A stretch of 64,000 bases of DNA from Klebsormidium nitens. Lineage: Eukaryota; Streptophyta; Klebsormidiophyceae; Klebsormidiales; Klebsormidiaceae. The stretch lies in NCBI GenBank assembly GCA_000708835.1, contig DF236989.1, positions 210,578-274,577 on the forward strand. Direction: 5' to 3'. Position numbers and translations under genes: made by a program. This document shows, in pieces, positions 21,056 to 32,300 of the stretch (the stretch's first letter is position 1; every line of letters begins with the position of its first letter). The notes below the pieces were generated by a model. That model had not been told where the DNA came from. It did not search any database and worked only from the letters and a program-made list of their open reading frames with translations.

Positions 21056-22562
21056 CTGCATGAAAGATGATCGAATCTGCAATGATGCCCTGATGTCAGG
21101 GTCTGCAATGCTGCTGCAAGGATTCTGGTGGCTCAATCAGAACTACTTGTGATTACAACATTGTGTGCCAGAGTGATCAGCAGGTGTATTACCAGACTGA
21201 ATAATGGCTTTGGATGCTAGCGAGGTAGATCACAGGAGTGCATTCTCGCACCGCAGAGCAGCCTGCTAATTCCCTGCCCGCTACAGATGATTGAACACAC
21301 TCAACCAAGATCAAGAGCGAAATCAAAGCTGCCGCGTTCCAATATTCACCTCCCTGTTGGCCTGCTTGGGAGGTGAGCGTTTGTATGTGTAGGTATGCTT
21401 TGTTGTGCCACAAATTCAGGCTACCGTTGGCGCGGCTGCGCGGTCAGTTTTGTGTGGGCCGTCCGATGAAGAGGTGTCAAAGCATCGGATGGTTGAATCA
21501 ATAGAGTGAAAATCAACGCGCGCGGGAAGTGGTGTCCCGCGGCAGCCTGACCGTACTTTGACATGGATGTTTCAAGTCGAGATTTGCGTCGCTAGTAGCT
21601 ACAGACCATCTACAGACTCAATCGACTCCTTAATATACCTAGGTATTGCCAACTCGACTTGGTCCAGGCTGCTGCTGGGTACGAGTGATGTGCACTGGCT
21701 ACACAAACAAAGTAGGTAAGCTGAATGGAGAGGGCATTTTGCAAGCTGAATGCAGACTCAGCACATTTTGCAAAGTTTAATTACCAGCACTCAGCCTAAC
21801 TCTTAAGCAGAACTGCTCTGGGCCTAGGCAGTGCTGACAAATCCTCTTTGGCAGACTGGCGCCAGCAAAAAAGACTGTCTGAGCATTGTTGTGCTCCCCA
21901 CGTGGCAACTCAAATACTTTTACCTACTCAGCTTTTTGTAAGGTTAAGTGTCTCCGTTTGTCCGAAGCTCAAGTAGCTGCCGAGTTCACATCCTTGATCA
22001 CCAGCTGAGCTGCATTCCCTATTCTGATAGAAAATCAGAGAGGGCTATGTATTATCGGAGCACGGTTTGTGTAGCAGCTTATGGAGTAGAGCCAAGCTTG
22101 AAGTCCAATTACGAGTATGCAGCATGTCCTTTTTCTTGAATCCGATTTAGCCTGGCCACCAGTGCCCGGAGCTGGAGGTCCATCAAGGAACTCCGTGTAA
22201 GAGACACTCACACAGTTATGTTAATGATCAGGGACGTGGGTCAGGTAACCTGGACGTGAACCGCTTGCGCGCACGTCTTTGAAGCACAAAACAAATCCCA
22301 AGGAAACATGCAATGAAGTGCTTCAGCATCTGATGGTAAACCGAACGAAGAGCTTCAAGCACGTTACTTCCTCGTACTAAGTCAAGCTCCATAAGTATCA
22401 TCACACACGTGAGCCAGAGCACAGCTTTGTCTAGAGAACCTGAATCAGTGACAGAGCTTCACGCTAGCAACGCAAGATTGTGGTTCTTCCGATGAATGCT
22501 GAGCCGGCTACAGGAATCTATAAGCATGCTTTTTCAAGCGGGTAAAAGTTGAGCAACTAGAA
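21056..22562. other. Region between divergent genes
   Basis: This holds the unplaced 5' part of the minus-strand gene and the upstream region of the plus-strand CSPP1-like gene. A GC-richer block near 21420-21550 (GTTGGCGCGGCTGCGCGG, CGCGCGCGGGAAG) looks promoter-like. No other gene is supported. Confidence 0.4.
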
Positions 22563-25500
22563 ATGGCAGCTAAATTTGGCGGCAGCCTCTCAACGCTGCA
22601 CTCGGGCGGGCTCCCGGCAGATTACCTGGAGAAGCAGGAGCAGAAGACCAGATATGCCCGTGAGCTAGGTGAGACAGTTTCGGTAGCTAGAGAGAGGAAA
22701 CTTTACTCGGCCCGGCACCTTACTCCTAACTTTACCATGAGCAGGGTCACATCTGCTAAACGAATTTTACAATGAGTGGCTTTGCGCCAGTTTGCAGAGA
22801 GCTGGGATTGCTTTGTTGGCGCTTTAGAGCCCCCTTGCAGACGTCTTTAGGATCCTTGGAGCTTAATTGGGATGGCCTTTTGATTTAGCTCCATTAAAAG
22901 GGCCCTCCTGAGGACGTCAATTTTACAGATTGATTGGACGTCCGTAGGGAGTCTGTTGCAGGCTTTTGCCAAGCAGCCTGGTGATTTATTTTTCATTCGT
23001 CTTTGGTTCCACCTGGAGAGAAGTACTTTCAGATGCCGGTAATTGAGCTCGTTAACCCGATTTTCTCTAGCGCTTCTGAGCAATCAAGAGAAAGTTGTAA
23101 GCTAGTAAAGTCTCTGGGTCTGAACCTGAAGGTTTGTACTCTTTGGAGAATCTCAGCCAATGCGTGGGCCTCTTAGAGTAAAACCTGACATCGGAAGGGA
23201 TCTTAGGATATTGCCATCTCCCTTTGATTGAATTGCCATCTCTCTTTTGTCAATCAGTTCTGCATTACGATGTCAATATGAAACAATAGAAGTTTCACAA
23301 GGCCTCGTAAAGGCTGGTAAAAGTTAACAAGAGGCCGGGAGAGAGTTGTGCAGTGATATCCTTTTAGCCTGGCATCGCTCTAGAACGGCAATGAATCTAA
23401 TAGGCAGTTAGAGTTATGCAGGACGTTTTGATACAATCTGCGACAGGCCACTTGCTCACTCGCACACGTACTCAGCAACCGGTTCCTAACATCTTATCGG
23501 GACTCTTTTAGCATCAGTTTCCAGACACAGGGAAGAACATGATTGCAGATGAGGACGTATCATTATTTGGTGGGGACTCGACGTTTGATACGCTTCTTGA
23601 TAATGGATTTTTGCAGAGCAGCAGATCCGAGACAAGAAGGAGCGTCTCCGTCGGGAGAAGGACGGCGGGGGCGCGCGCGGCCCTTTCGAGGCAAATCCGC
23701 AGACAGTCCACCAAAGGCGCCTCCTAGCTGACGGGGGGGCGGTCCTCGCAAATGCGAACGGGGGGCCGGATGACAGCTTGTCACCACAGTATTCGCAACC
23801 CCCCCATTTGTCATATCAAGGGCGGGAGGCTTATGACGCAGACCGCTCATACCCTATGCGAAGCCCAGAGGCTTATAACGCGGAGCGCTCGTTTCCTGGG
23901 CGGAGCCCGCCGTACAATTCGACGCTGTCCCCGAATTCGGACAGCCAGAAAAACTGGTCGCCGGCAGCGGACGGTGTGAATGCGCTCCCAAGCGCCACGT
24001 GGCAGAGCCAGAACGAGCCGTGGTCGCCCGGGGGGGCGAGCCAGACGCTGTCTCCTGATTCCCGGTGGGGGGGTGAGTCGGGGCAGTCGGTGTCCCCTCC
24101 GAAAGCGAGGACTTTCATGAGTGGCGTGGCGGATCTGCACGGGGTGAAAGCAGCAGATCGCGTGAGAGAAGAGCAGAGACGGCAGGTGGGTATATGAAAA
24201 AGGGGGGGGAAATAGGGGGGAAAAACTTGAAAGGAAGGTGTGAGCTAATGCCCTGATGCGCTCTGATGAATTTAACTTGTGCTCGTTTGTGAGTCGAACC
24301 CGTTTCATCGAATGCTACCCATCGATTCGCTGACAATGACGCGAAGCGGGACAGGAAATGCTTGCGTTTGGATGTCTTGAATCCAGTGACGTCAAGGTGT
24401 CTGCTCATCGTTATTCCGAATTCCAATCCGCTTCTGGACAGAGAGGGCCGTTTGGATTGTCTTCAGACATTACTACAATCGGAAGCGAGCTTTCTAGGGA
24501 TAGGAATGGGACCATCCAAGGTTTTCGCATGACCGAAACGAGCCTTCTTTGCCGCTTAACCACGGACAATCACCGACGCAAATAGAGCAAGCGGCGTTGA
24601 AAGGACGCGAGCATCACTGTGACCACGGACACAGCTACGATTGCGTGCCGTCAAGCAACGCTTGAGAGTTTGCTTTCAAGCAAAAGCATGAAAGCCTACG
24701 TTGATCCCAGTCTCGAGGATGAGCTGGGCCTTTTCGACAGCGAAAAACCTAAAAATGTAACATTCTAGAGATCGGTTTGAAGGCAGCCTATCCCCACGCG
24801 GCACGTCAAGCGTTTTTACTTCTGGTCTTCTCCCAATCGCTTCTGCTTTACAGGGATACGCGATAAAACTGGAGTAGCAGGTTCCAGAACAAAGCGCGCG
24901 CAAATTGCGGCTAAGCGAACTCCGGAGACGGCCCCAGTGTTCGACATCTCTATTGCTCATCACTTTCAGGAATACGCGATGGAGCTGGAGCGACAGGTCC
25001 AGGAAAAGGCGCGCGCGAAAGCCGCGGAACGCGAAGCGCGCATCGCCCGGGAGCGTCGGGAAGAACAAGAGGCGGCAGCATACAACCCTTGGGGTCGGGG
25101 CGGGGGCGGGGCGCCCCTCCGAGACCCGACCGGGGGAATCATTACCGAGCTTCGGGGCAGGAGAACGCAGCCTGACCAGGTAAGTTGGTCATGACAGGCT
25201 TCGCGTTGAGTTAGGCCTATCCGTCCTCTGTTGAGTGAAAGCAGGTATCCGAGCTTGAAGACACTGCAAGCCTACACCCACATGTACCATGCTCCACGAA
25301 CACATCCACCTTGAATGCCCAAACGAGCCCACCGTCCCCCGGACATTCAAAACTCAATAGAGTCGCGAGTGCGATTATAGTCCACTCTCGCCTCATAGGT
25401 TTACATATTGTTTGGTTTGACATCGACTGTCAAAAGTATTTTGGTCGCTGGCCGGAAGCAATGCTTGTGCCCAACTATGTGGAGCCCAGAGTTTCCAAAT

Positions 25501-28457
25501 TTTAATGATACTTCGTTGGAGGCTGACCGTCCGGTCCAAAAGAGATGCTTTTAACCAATCAACATAAAATCGAGCTCACTTTTGGCCAGGCTTCCCCCGG
25601 GCACTATGCAACCGGTTCCAGCCCGGGATCGTCAGGAGCGCTGGGCCTCGGTGGATTCCAACCGGCCGAGCAACAGACGAATTTCCGGCGGCGGAACCAC
25701 TTCACGTCGGGGGCGGAGCAGCGGAACGGGGTGACGAGTCCCCTGGGACGGTCGGTAGAGTTCGCCGGGGAGACAATGAGCCCCCGGTTTGGGGGCGTCG
25801 GGTCACCCCCCGGGGGACCCTCCCGGGAGGATTTTGCTGAGCAAACAAGCGCAAGCGGGCAGGCGTGGCAGGAGGAAAAGGACGCAAACTGGGGTTCGCC
25901 CACGTCACAAACTTCGGACGGTGCGAAGGACGCGGACGGCGGGAACCATTCGTACGGGCGCATGCGGCAGGAGCGGATGTCCGAATGGGAGCGCGCGCAG
26001 TTCGCGCAGAAGCAGGCAGCCAAGGTGGGGGCGCGCGCGGTCAAGAAAGGCATCATCGGAAATCCATCTCAAAGATCAGACATTTGCACGCCTGACAAAA
26101 TGACGCTCTTTTCAAGGATCAGAAAAAAGTGGCAACGAGATATCTCTTCAATGTTTAAAAGTGGAAGATCAAGCATGCGGTTGATCGGAAAACCTTCCTG
26201 ACACGCGGAGCAAGAGAGTACTACATGATTAGAGGAGGCCCTCAAGACGGGTGGGGGGGTTCATTTGAGAAAGGCAACCTGAAGCCGTTTGTATCTAGTA
26301 ACTTCCAATTTTCCTCCACAAGCGCAACCCAAACGACACGCCAAAGAGAGAGAGACCGGGTTGATGGTCGAACGATAGATGACGCTCCCCTTCTCTTCCC
26401 TCCAAAGGCATCGACGGGCCGATTGAGGAAAGGAAGCGAAATCCAATAGCAAGTGTTAGAGGTTTCAAAATACTTATGACGAGCATCCAGGCAGAATGTG
26501 CGCGCGCATATTGACAAAGTACTCGCGGGGAGGGGTTCTAACTCATAAAAGCTTGTACTTTTATTCTCAGGAGCGCGTTCAGGCGGAGTTGCGTGCTCAG
26601 ATCGAAGAAAAGAAGCGGCGGAAAGACGAGGAGGACGCGCGGCGACGGCGCGAGGAGGAGGCACAGGAGCGCAGGATTGCGCAGGACCAGGTGAGGCTTT
26701 AGAGGCAGCTACTGAAACCCTTAGTCAACTTAAGAAACCCCTCTCTCCGGACGTCTTTGGAATCAACATCTATATCCTTCAAAATTGATTCCAACGCATC
26801 AGATTTGAAGATGTTGTTCCATCCGCTTTGCGGCTAGCTTAGGGACAGGACCAATTGAGGGTTTACAGGGTTAAAGAGCGTCGAGATCTGAACAGGGTCG
26901 TGAGTTAAAGCTTTGTAATGGAGCGCGAGGTCACGCACGAACAGGTCAGGTTTCGAATGCTCTTAAAGAGGAGCGTGCGTCAAAGCGATACCGATTGAGT
27001 TTCAGCCCTGAATGCTAGATTAAGGTCTCAGACCGTTAACTTTGTCAAGAGATCAATGTTGATCTCTTCGAGGCTATTGATTAAGGTGAGAGTGCACCGC
27101 TACTAGGTTTGACGCAAACCGTGGTAGATACTTCGGCGTTGTGCGAAACGCTTTGATACAAGCGCAAAACGACGCAGGACCAGGCAAGGGTTTAGGGGTT
27201 GTTAGAGCATCAGAGGAGCTCAGAATTGTGCGAGAAGCTTTGCGACACAGCACAACGACAAGATCGGGGATTAGAGTATTTTCAGGCGCCCATTATCAGT
27301 CGAGTTTGCCAGCTAGACAGATTGTAATGATGATCTGGCTTCAAAGAGGCTTTTCTTAAGCATCAACTCCATTTTTCGACCAGGAGCGAATGCGCGCCGC
27401 GTTCGAAGCCGAGCAGGCCAAAGCGCGTGCTAAGGCGACGCAATTCGAAGCCGCGGCCGCTACTGCGGCCGCGCCCGCCGGCAAGGCGGCCAAGGGTAGG
27501 CCCCGCGGCGGACAGGTGGTTGAGATTTCCGGTGACGATATCAAGTCTAAGGGTCTTGACAAGGCCTTTGAGGAGCCGGCCGCGGCAGCGCCGCCGGCCG
27601 CGCCATCGCCGCGACGGCGACCGGGGCGAGACCATAAAACGTCTGCGGACGAGGGTCTGGACGCGGCCGCGAGCGGAACGGAATCGTTTTCGAACGCCTT
27701 GACGGACAGAAGAGACGAAGTAGAGAAGGAGAGCTTTGGCAGACATCAAAGTGGGCCAGATTTAGGTCCGTTCAGAGGGCACTTGTACGATCCCCCAGTC
27801 AGCAAGTCGCCCCTCGGCAGACGAGCCGCACTTGGTAGAGTCGCGGAAGAGGACTCGCCGGACCGCCACGTGGGCGGCGGACCGGGGCGCCACGTGGCCG
27901 ACGGCCATTCACCGGGAGGAGGCTTCTCGGAGATGGAAAAGTTCCAGATGCAGATGCGGCAGGAGCAAATGGAAATGATGCTCAGACTCGAACGGCAAGA
28001 GAGAGAGCTAGGCGATCTGCGCGCGGCCGCGCTGAGCTCGCAGGCTGAGGCACGTGCCGCGGTGTCGGAGCTCGAGAAGGTGCGATACGCTATGCGGCTC
28101 GGGGCCTCCCCCCTGGCGCGGAGCACAGACTCCGGGAAGCTGAGCTTAGAGTCGCCGGTGGGGCGGCTTGAGCTGGCGTTACTGCCCATCAACAGCAGCT
28201 TCGATTTCGGGGGGGTAGACGTCGCGGCTTCGATGCACTCGGAAAGCATGATGATCTACCCCCCAAACGCGAAGCTCGCGGGAGGCAGCCGGTTGCCTAC
28301 CAGGAGCGGCCGGGGGGGGCTTCTACAGGGGGGAGAAGGGGAGGCGACGTATGACCCGATCGCGCTCGCGAGCGCGCGGCCGTTGTCGTCACTGCCCGGG
28401 GGACGGGCGATGCAGAATAGGCCGCCGTCCGCTCGGATTGCTGAGTCGAGCTCGTGA
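22563..28457 (+). CDS. CSPP1/CCDC66-like coiled-coil protein (cilium or centrosome type)
   Basis: Six exons chain in phase: 22563-22668, 23617-24185, 24970-25179, 25590-26024, 26571-26690 and 27384-28457, giving 837 residues. Three short charged helices recur: YARELEQQIRDKKERLRRE (about 31-50), YAMELERQVQEKARAKAAER (about 227-246) and VQAELRAQIEEKKRRKDEE (about 443-461). Each resembles the repeated ELxxQIxEKK helices of CSPP1 and CCDC66. After the second comes AYNPWGRGGGGAPLRD, a pattern I associate with this family. Long Ser/Pro/Gly-rich disordered linkers separate the helices, and a final coiled coil (FQMQMRQEQMEMMLRLERQE) precedes a disordered tail. In animals such proteins bind microtubules at centrosomes and axonemes; a basal-body or flagellar role here is inference. 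The donor after 26024 (GTGGGG) is weak, so that border is less sure. Assignment rests on short motifs. Confidence 0.72.
24851..24925 (+). repeat. Decayed duplicate of an exon 5' edge with an in-frame stop
   Basis: CAGGGATACGCGATAAAACT and the following ~55 bases align with 24967-25040 (CAGGAATACGCGATGGAGCT and on), the acceptor and start of the third exon of the CSPP1-like gene. The copy keeps the AG acceptor but carries TAG in the exon frame and several further changes, so it cannot replace the exon. Confidence 0.8.
27172..27198 (+). repeat. Short duplicate of an exon 3' edge in the following intron
   Basis: ACGCAGGACCAGGCAAGG resembles GCGCAGGACCAGGTGAGG at 26679-26696, the end of the fifth CSPP1-like exon plus its donor. 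The GT donor has become GC in the copy. The match is short, so chance is possible. Confidence 0.5.
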
Positions 28458-29318
28458 ATACCGTCGGATCTCTAAGCCCCTAGTTGTAGGACTCCTTCGC
28501 ATGATGCAGCATGGTAAGCGAAAGCTTTGGAGAGGGTCTGCCGTTCCATCATACAACGTGGACGTTCGCTGTCGGGCGGCTGCTCTGATAGGCACGGCTT
28601 GTCAAACGCTTTTGTTCTCGGCACGTTCGACCTCGTGAACAAATCGCTTTATGAAACTTGCTCCAGGACACAGATTTTCAAACGCTTACAGTTCGGTTTC
28701 ATTGATGTCAATCGAATGGGTGGATGCGTCTTTCGAGCGCTTGAATGGGTGTAACTTGTCAGCAGACACTTTTGCGATGCCCCTGCAAAACTGATGTTAC
28801 TGAGTCGCCAGCCGACAGCACCCATTCATGCAATCATGCGATTCGTACACGCACATTCAACAGCACGAAGTCAACATGTATGTTTCTCCACTGGCCGAAG
28901 TAACAACCTTTCTGTGGTCTGATTCATACCAAGCATTCCCTGTGATTGGCAACCATATGCATAGACCTCAAAGCCATCATGTTAAGAGAAGTTCTTCTCT
29001 CGCTTGCAAAAGCGTTCAGACAATCACTTCGAGGTAAAAAGTTGGTTTCGACAGATATTGTTGACCAGAACACTTGAAACAGGACATTCGCCCAACATCC
29101 TTACCCCTTATGATACAATTTCGACGTCAAAGATTATTCTTCCCAACATTCTTCTCATTATTCAATCAGATGTGCAAACAAATATAGCATAGTCAAACAC
29201 TGACACTGCACCTCGATTAAAGTTTCAAATTGAACCTGACCTGTCTTGTTCGACACATTTTCCCCCACAACTTTCCGACACTCGTTACCGCCACTTCCCA
29301 AAAGCAACATGATGGAGA
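28458..29318. other. 3' intergenic region between convergent genes
   Basis: This is AT-rich sequence between the stop of the CSPP1-like gene (+) and the stop of the malectin gene (-). It should contain both 3' UTRs and polyadenylation signals. No coding exon is supported. Confidence 0.5.
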
Positions 29319-32300
29319 TTAAGCGGGTGCGGGCGCTGCGGACGCTGCCGAACCGCCCGCTGAAACCGGGCTAGACGCACCAGACCCGGTTGAAGGAGGC
29401 GGGGCGAGGGCACTCGGTTGGCCACTTGGTCGTGCACCGAGCGGCGCTTGTGCGTTGAAACTCAAAGACTCGACGGGGCCGTATACGAAGATGCCTTTGA
29501 CACTGGGCGCATCCCGGCCGGTCGAGACGGCCTCGAACTGGATCGACATCATGTTGGTGTCGCATTGGACCGCCTGCAAAGAGAAGGAATATTATGTCGA
29601 AAGCGGAGACCTCGCGAACGAGGAGATTGATAGCAGACACGAAAATTCGAACTTCAATCCTTTCATTTAAGTTTGAGTACTTTTGAGATTGATGAAGAAT
29701 TGGGTAAAGACGGGATGCAAAGGTGTCATGTAAGATACAAACTGAGAAAATGACCTGCCTAATAGTAAACTCCTCCTAGGTTGGGTAAGAAAGCGCTGCC
29801 TATTTACACCCGCCTGCGCCTTTGGGAGTGACAGACAAAACAGCCATCCTCAATGCATTGTCAAGCCGCCGCTCCCCGGTTTCGTCGACTGACAAGCAGT
29901 AACCACAGTATGCCAAGAAGTGAGGCACTTCAAAAGAATTTACTGTAGCTTCATAATCCAGAACCGGAAACCAACAGCTCTTGGGTTTATAAGAGCGGCA
30001 CAAACGTACCTTTCCCTGTGATGGATCCGCTGCGAACTTGGCGTCCCCCGCCAGCGCGAACGGATCGATGGGCCCTATCGCGTCCGAGTTGTCGCCGTTG
30101 AAGTGCACGTAGAACAGGCGCAGACCGGGCTTGTTCACATCAACGGTCGGGCTGCTGGGGCCGAGCGAGATCTCGGCGAAGTAGGCGGTTGCGTAGTAGA
30201 TGCCGGGGGTGGGCAGCTGGATGCTGCAGGATAAGTAAAGAAAAATGAGAAAATACGTCATACAAAAGTGACCACGTGCTGAGTTTACGGAAGGTAAAGG
30301 CATCGGTAGTGATAGAGGTCGAGATGTGGCGGGAAGAAAGGTGTTTTTGGAGAACAGGCGTCGCGTAGAAGATGCCGAGGCTGGGAAGTAGGGGGGTTTG
30401 GCGGGCGGTTGCAATGAAGTTCAAAAAGCTGAGGTGGACAATTTGAGGCGAATAGACTCGGACCAATGGCTTGAAGTGAAGAGAGGATAATGACTCTGCG
30501 GTTGGGGAACTCCACTGTTTTTCAAGATAACGTCTCCTCGCTTTTTTAGATCATCACTTCGATTAGGGTGCTATTTTCGTCTCCTCTCTACTTCAGCAGT
30601 CCATAGTCGATGGTAGGCATAGCACCCGATAGACTTATTACGCACTGCAGGCTTTTCTTCACCTCCAAAAAGCAAGCACTGCAGCTACGGAGACTCACTA
30701 GTAGGCGTTGTATCCGATGAACTCGCTCTGGAAGATGGTGGGGTCGGACGTGTCAAAGATTCCGTTGGGGGTGTCGTACTGGTAGCCGCCCGTGGGGCCC
30801 TTGATGTTGGTCCTGCGCGAAAGGGAGCGAAAGTTTCCGTTTACGACTCACTGAGAAAGAGGGCAAGACAAACGAATAGTGGGTACTGCGATCGTTGAAA
30901 ACAAAGGGGCAGAAGAAGGCGTCAAGAGCATTTTCTGAGCAGAAACCTCTAGCAGACTTACACCGCTGTATACCAAAGTTGCTCCAAAATACTTTAACGA
31001 GGAACTGAGGTTCTAAGGTCAGAACATTGCGCTCTTAGCACTAGCGAGGGACTTGGTCGACAACGAGCTCGATCTACCAAGGAAACTCTGCAAACCTTGT
31101 TTCTGAGAGCTCGTGAACTTGCTTTCGTGACTTTGAAGATTTTGACACGAGACACTCTTGAAGTTTGAGCCCCTATCCCAGACAGGCAGGTCCGGCAGCT
31201 CCCACAAACTATGGAACAGTCAGCCTCTTCAATATCACCTGCTTCCGCTTTCTCTCCTTCCTTTTCTGGATGCACAGAACGCGCAAAAAAACTTGATGGC
31301 GCACAAAAAACATGAGAAGCTGCCTGGAATCAACTCCGATCAAAGAAAATTCAGTGGGGCTTACCCAACCAAGATAGTAAAATACTCGCTGCTGCCAGTT
31401 CCCAGAAATATATGTCACGGAGGTCTCTCACCTGCACCAGGTCCGACCGGGCGGCATGATGCCAGCCTGCGTCACGGGCGTCAGGCTGCTGACGCCATCG
31501 CTGCACCGGGACGAGTTGTTGGAGTCGTCCTCAAAAACCACTCCGCAGCTGGACACGTAACGAGGCCCGGCGGAGTTGATGGCGACGCTGAAGGCGAATG
31601 GCGGCGACCAGAGCGGGCAGGGACCGGTGCAGTTGAGGCCCTGTCAGGAAAAGTGTTGGTGACTGAAGAGGGTTAGAAGTGGATTACCTTCAGAGGCTTC
31701 GATTCTGGAAGCTTTGGATTGGAAGCTACGTTGAAATGGGAAGGGCGGCGCCTAGTGGGGGCAGGGACCGGTGCATTTGAGGCCCTGTCGGGAGGGAAAA
31801 CACCTCGCAGTCCCTACCTCTGGACACACGTCAACAAAGAGGTTTCGGGTAACATCAGCAAACAACTTTCTTGGTTAGCAGTAACCCTACCTGAGGTGGC
31901 GCCCCATTGGCGGGGCAGCTCGGATTTGCGGTCGCCGCCCCCGCGAACGTGGGCACCGGTGAAATCGGGGCCTGCGGAGCGTCTGCCGGAGTGTAGGCGA
32001 ATGCAAACAGTGGATTCGGTGGGGGGGGTCCGACTGGCCCGGGTGGAGGGGGGGGTCCGCGAGGCGCGGGGGCAAGGCGCGACGACTGAGAACCGGGGGC
32101 CGGGGCTGGAGACCTGCACGGTCGAGATCAGAAATAGCAAGCTCGCATCTAACCCCGGAACTAACCCCAAACATAACCTGTTCCGCACCTGTACCCACCC
32201 TGAGACTGGAACTAACCGCACCCAGTGTGCTCAGCTTGCAAATCCTGCCCCTTACTATTCCTGGTATTGACACTCACCTATGGACTGTGCGCGGAGCAGG

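Noticed and set aside
23563-24308. Minus-strand open frames of 95-153 codons
   Set aside because: Shadows of the second CSPP1-like exon, which has matching phases and conserved charged helices on the plus strand.
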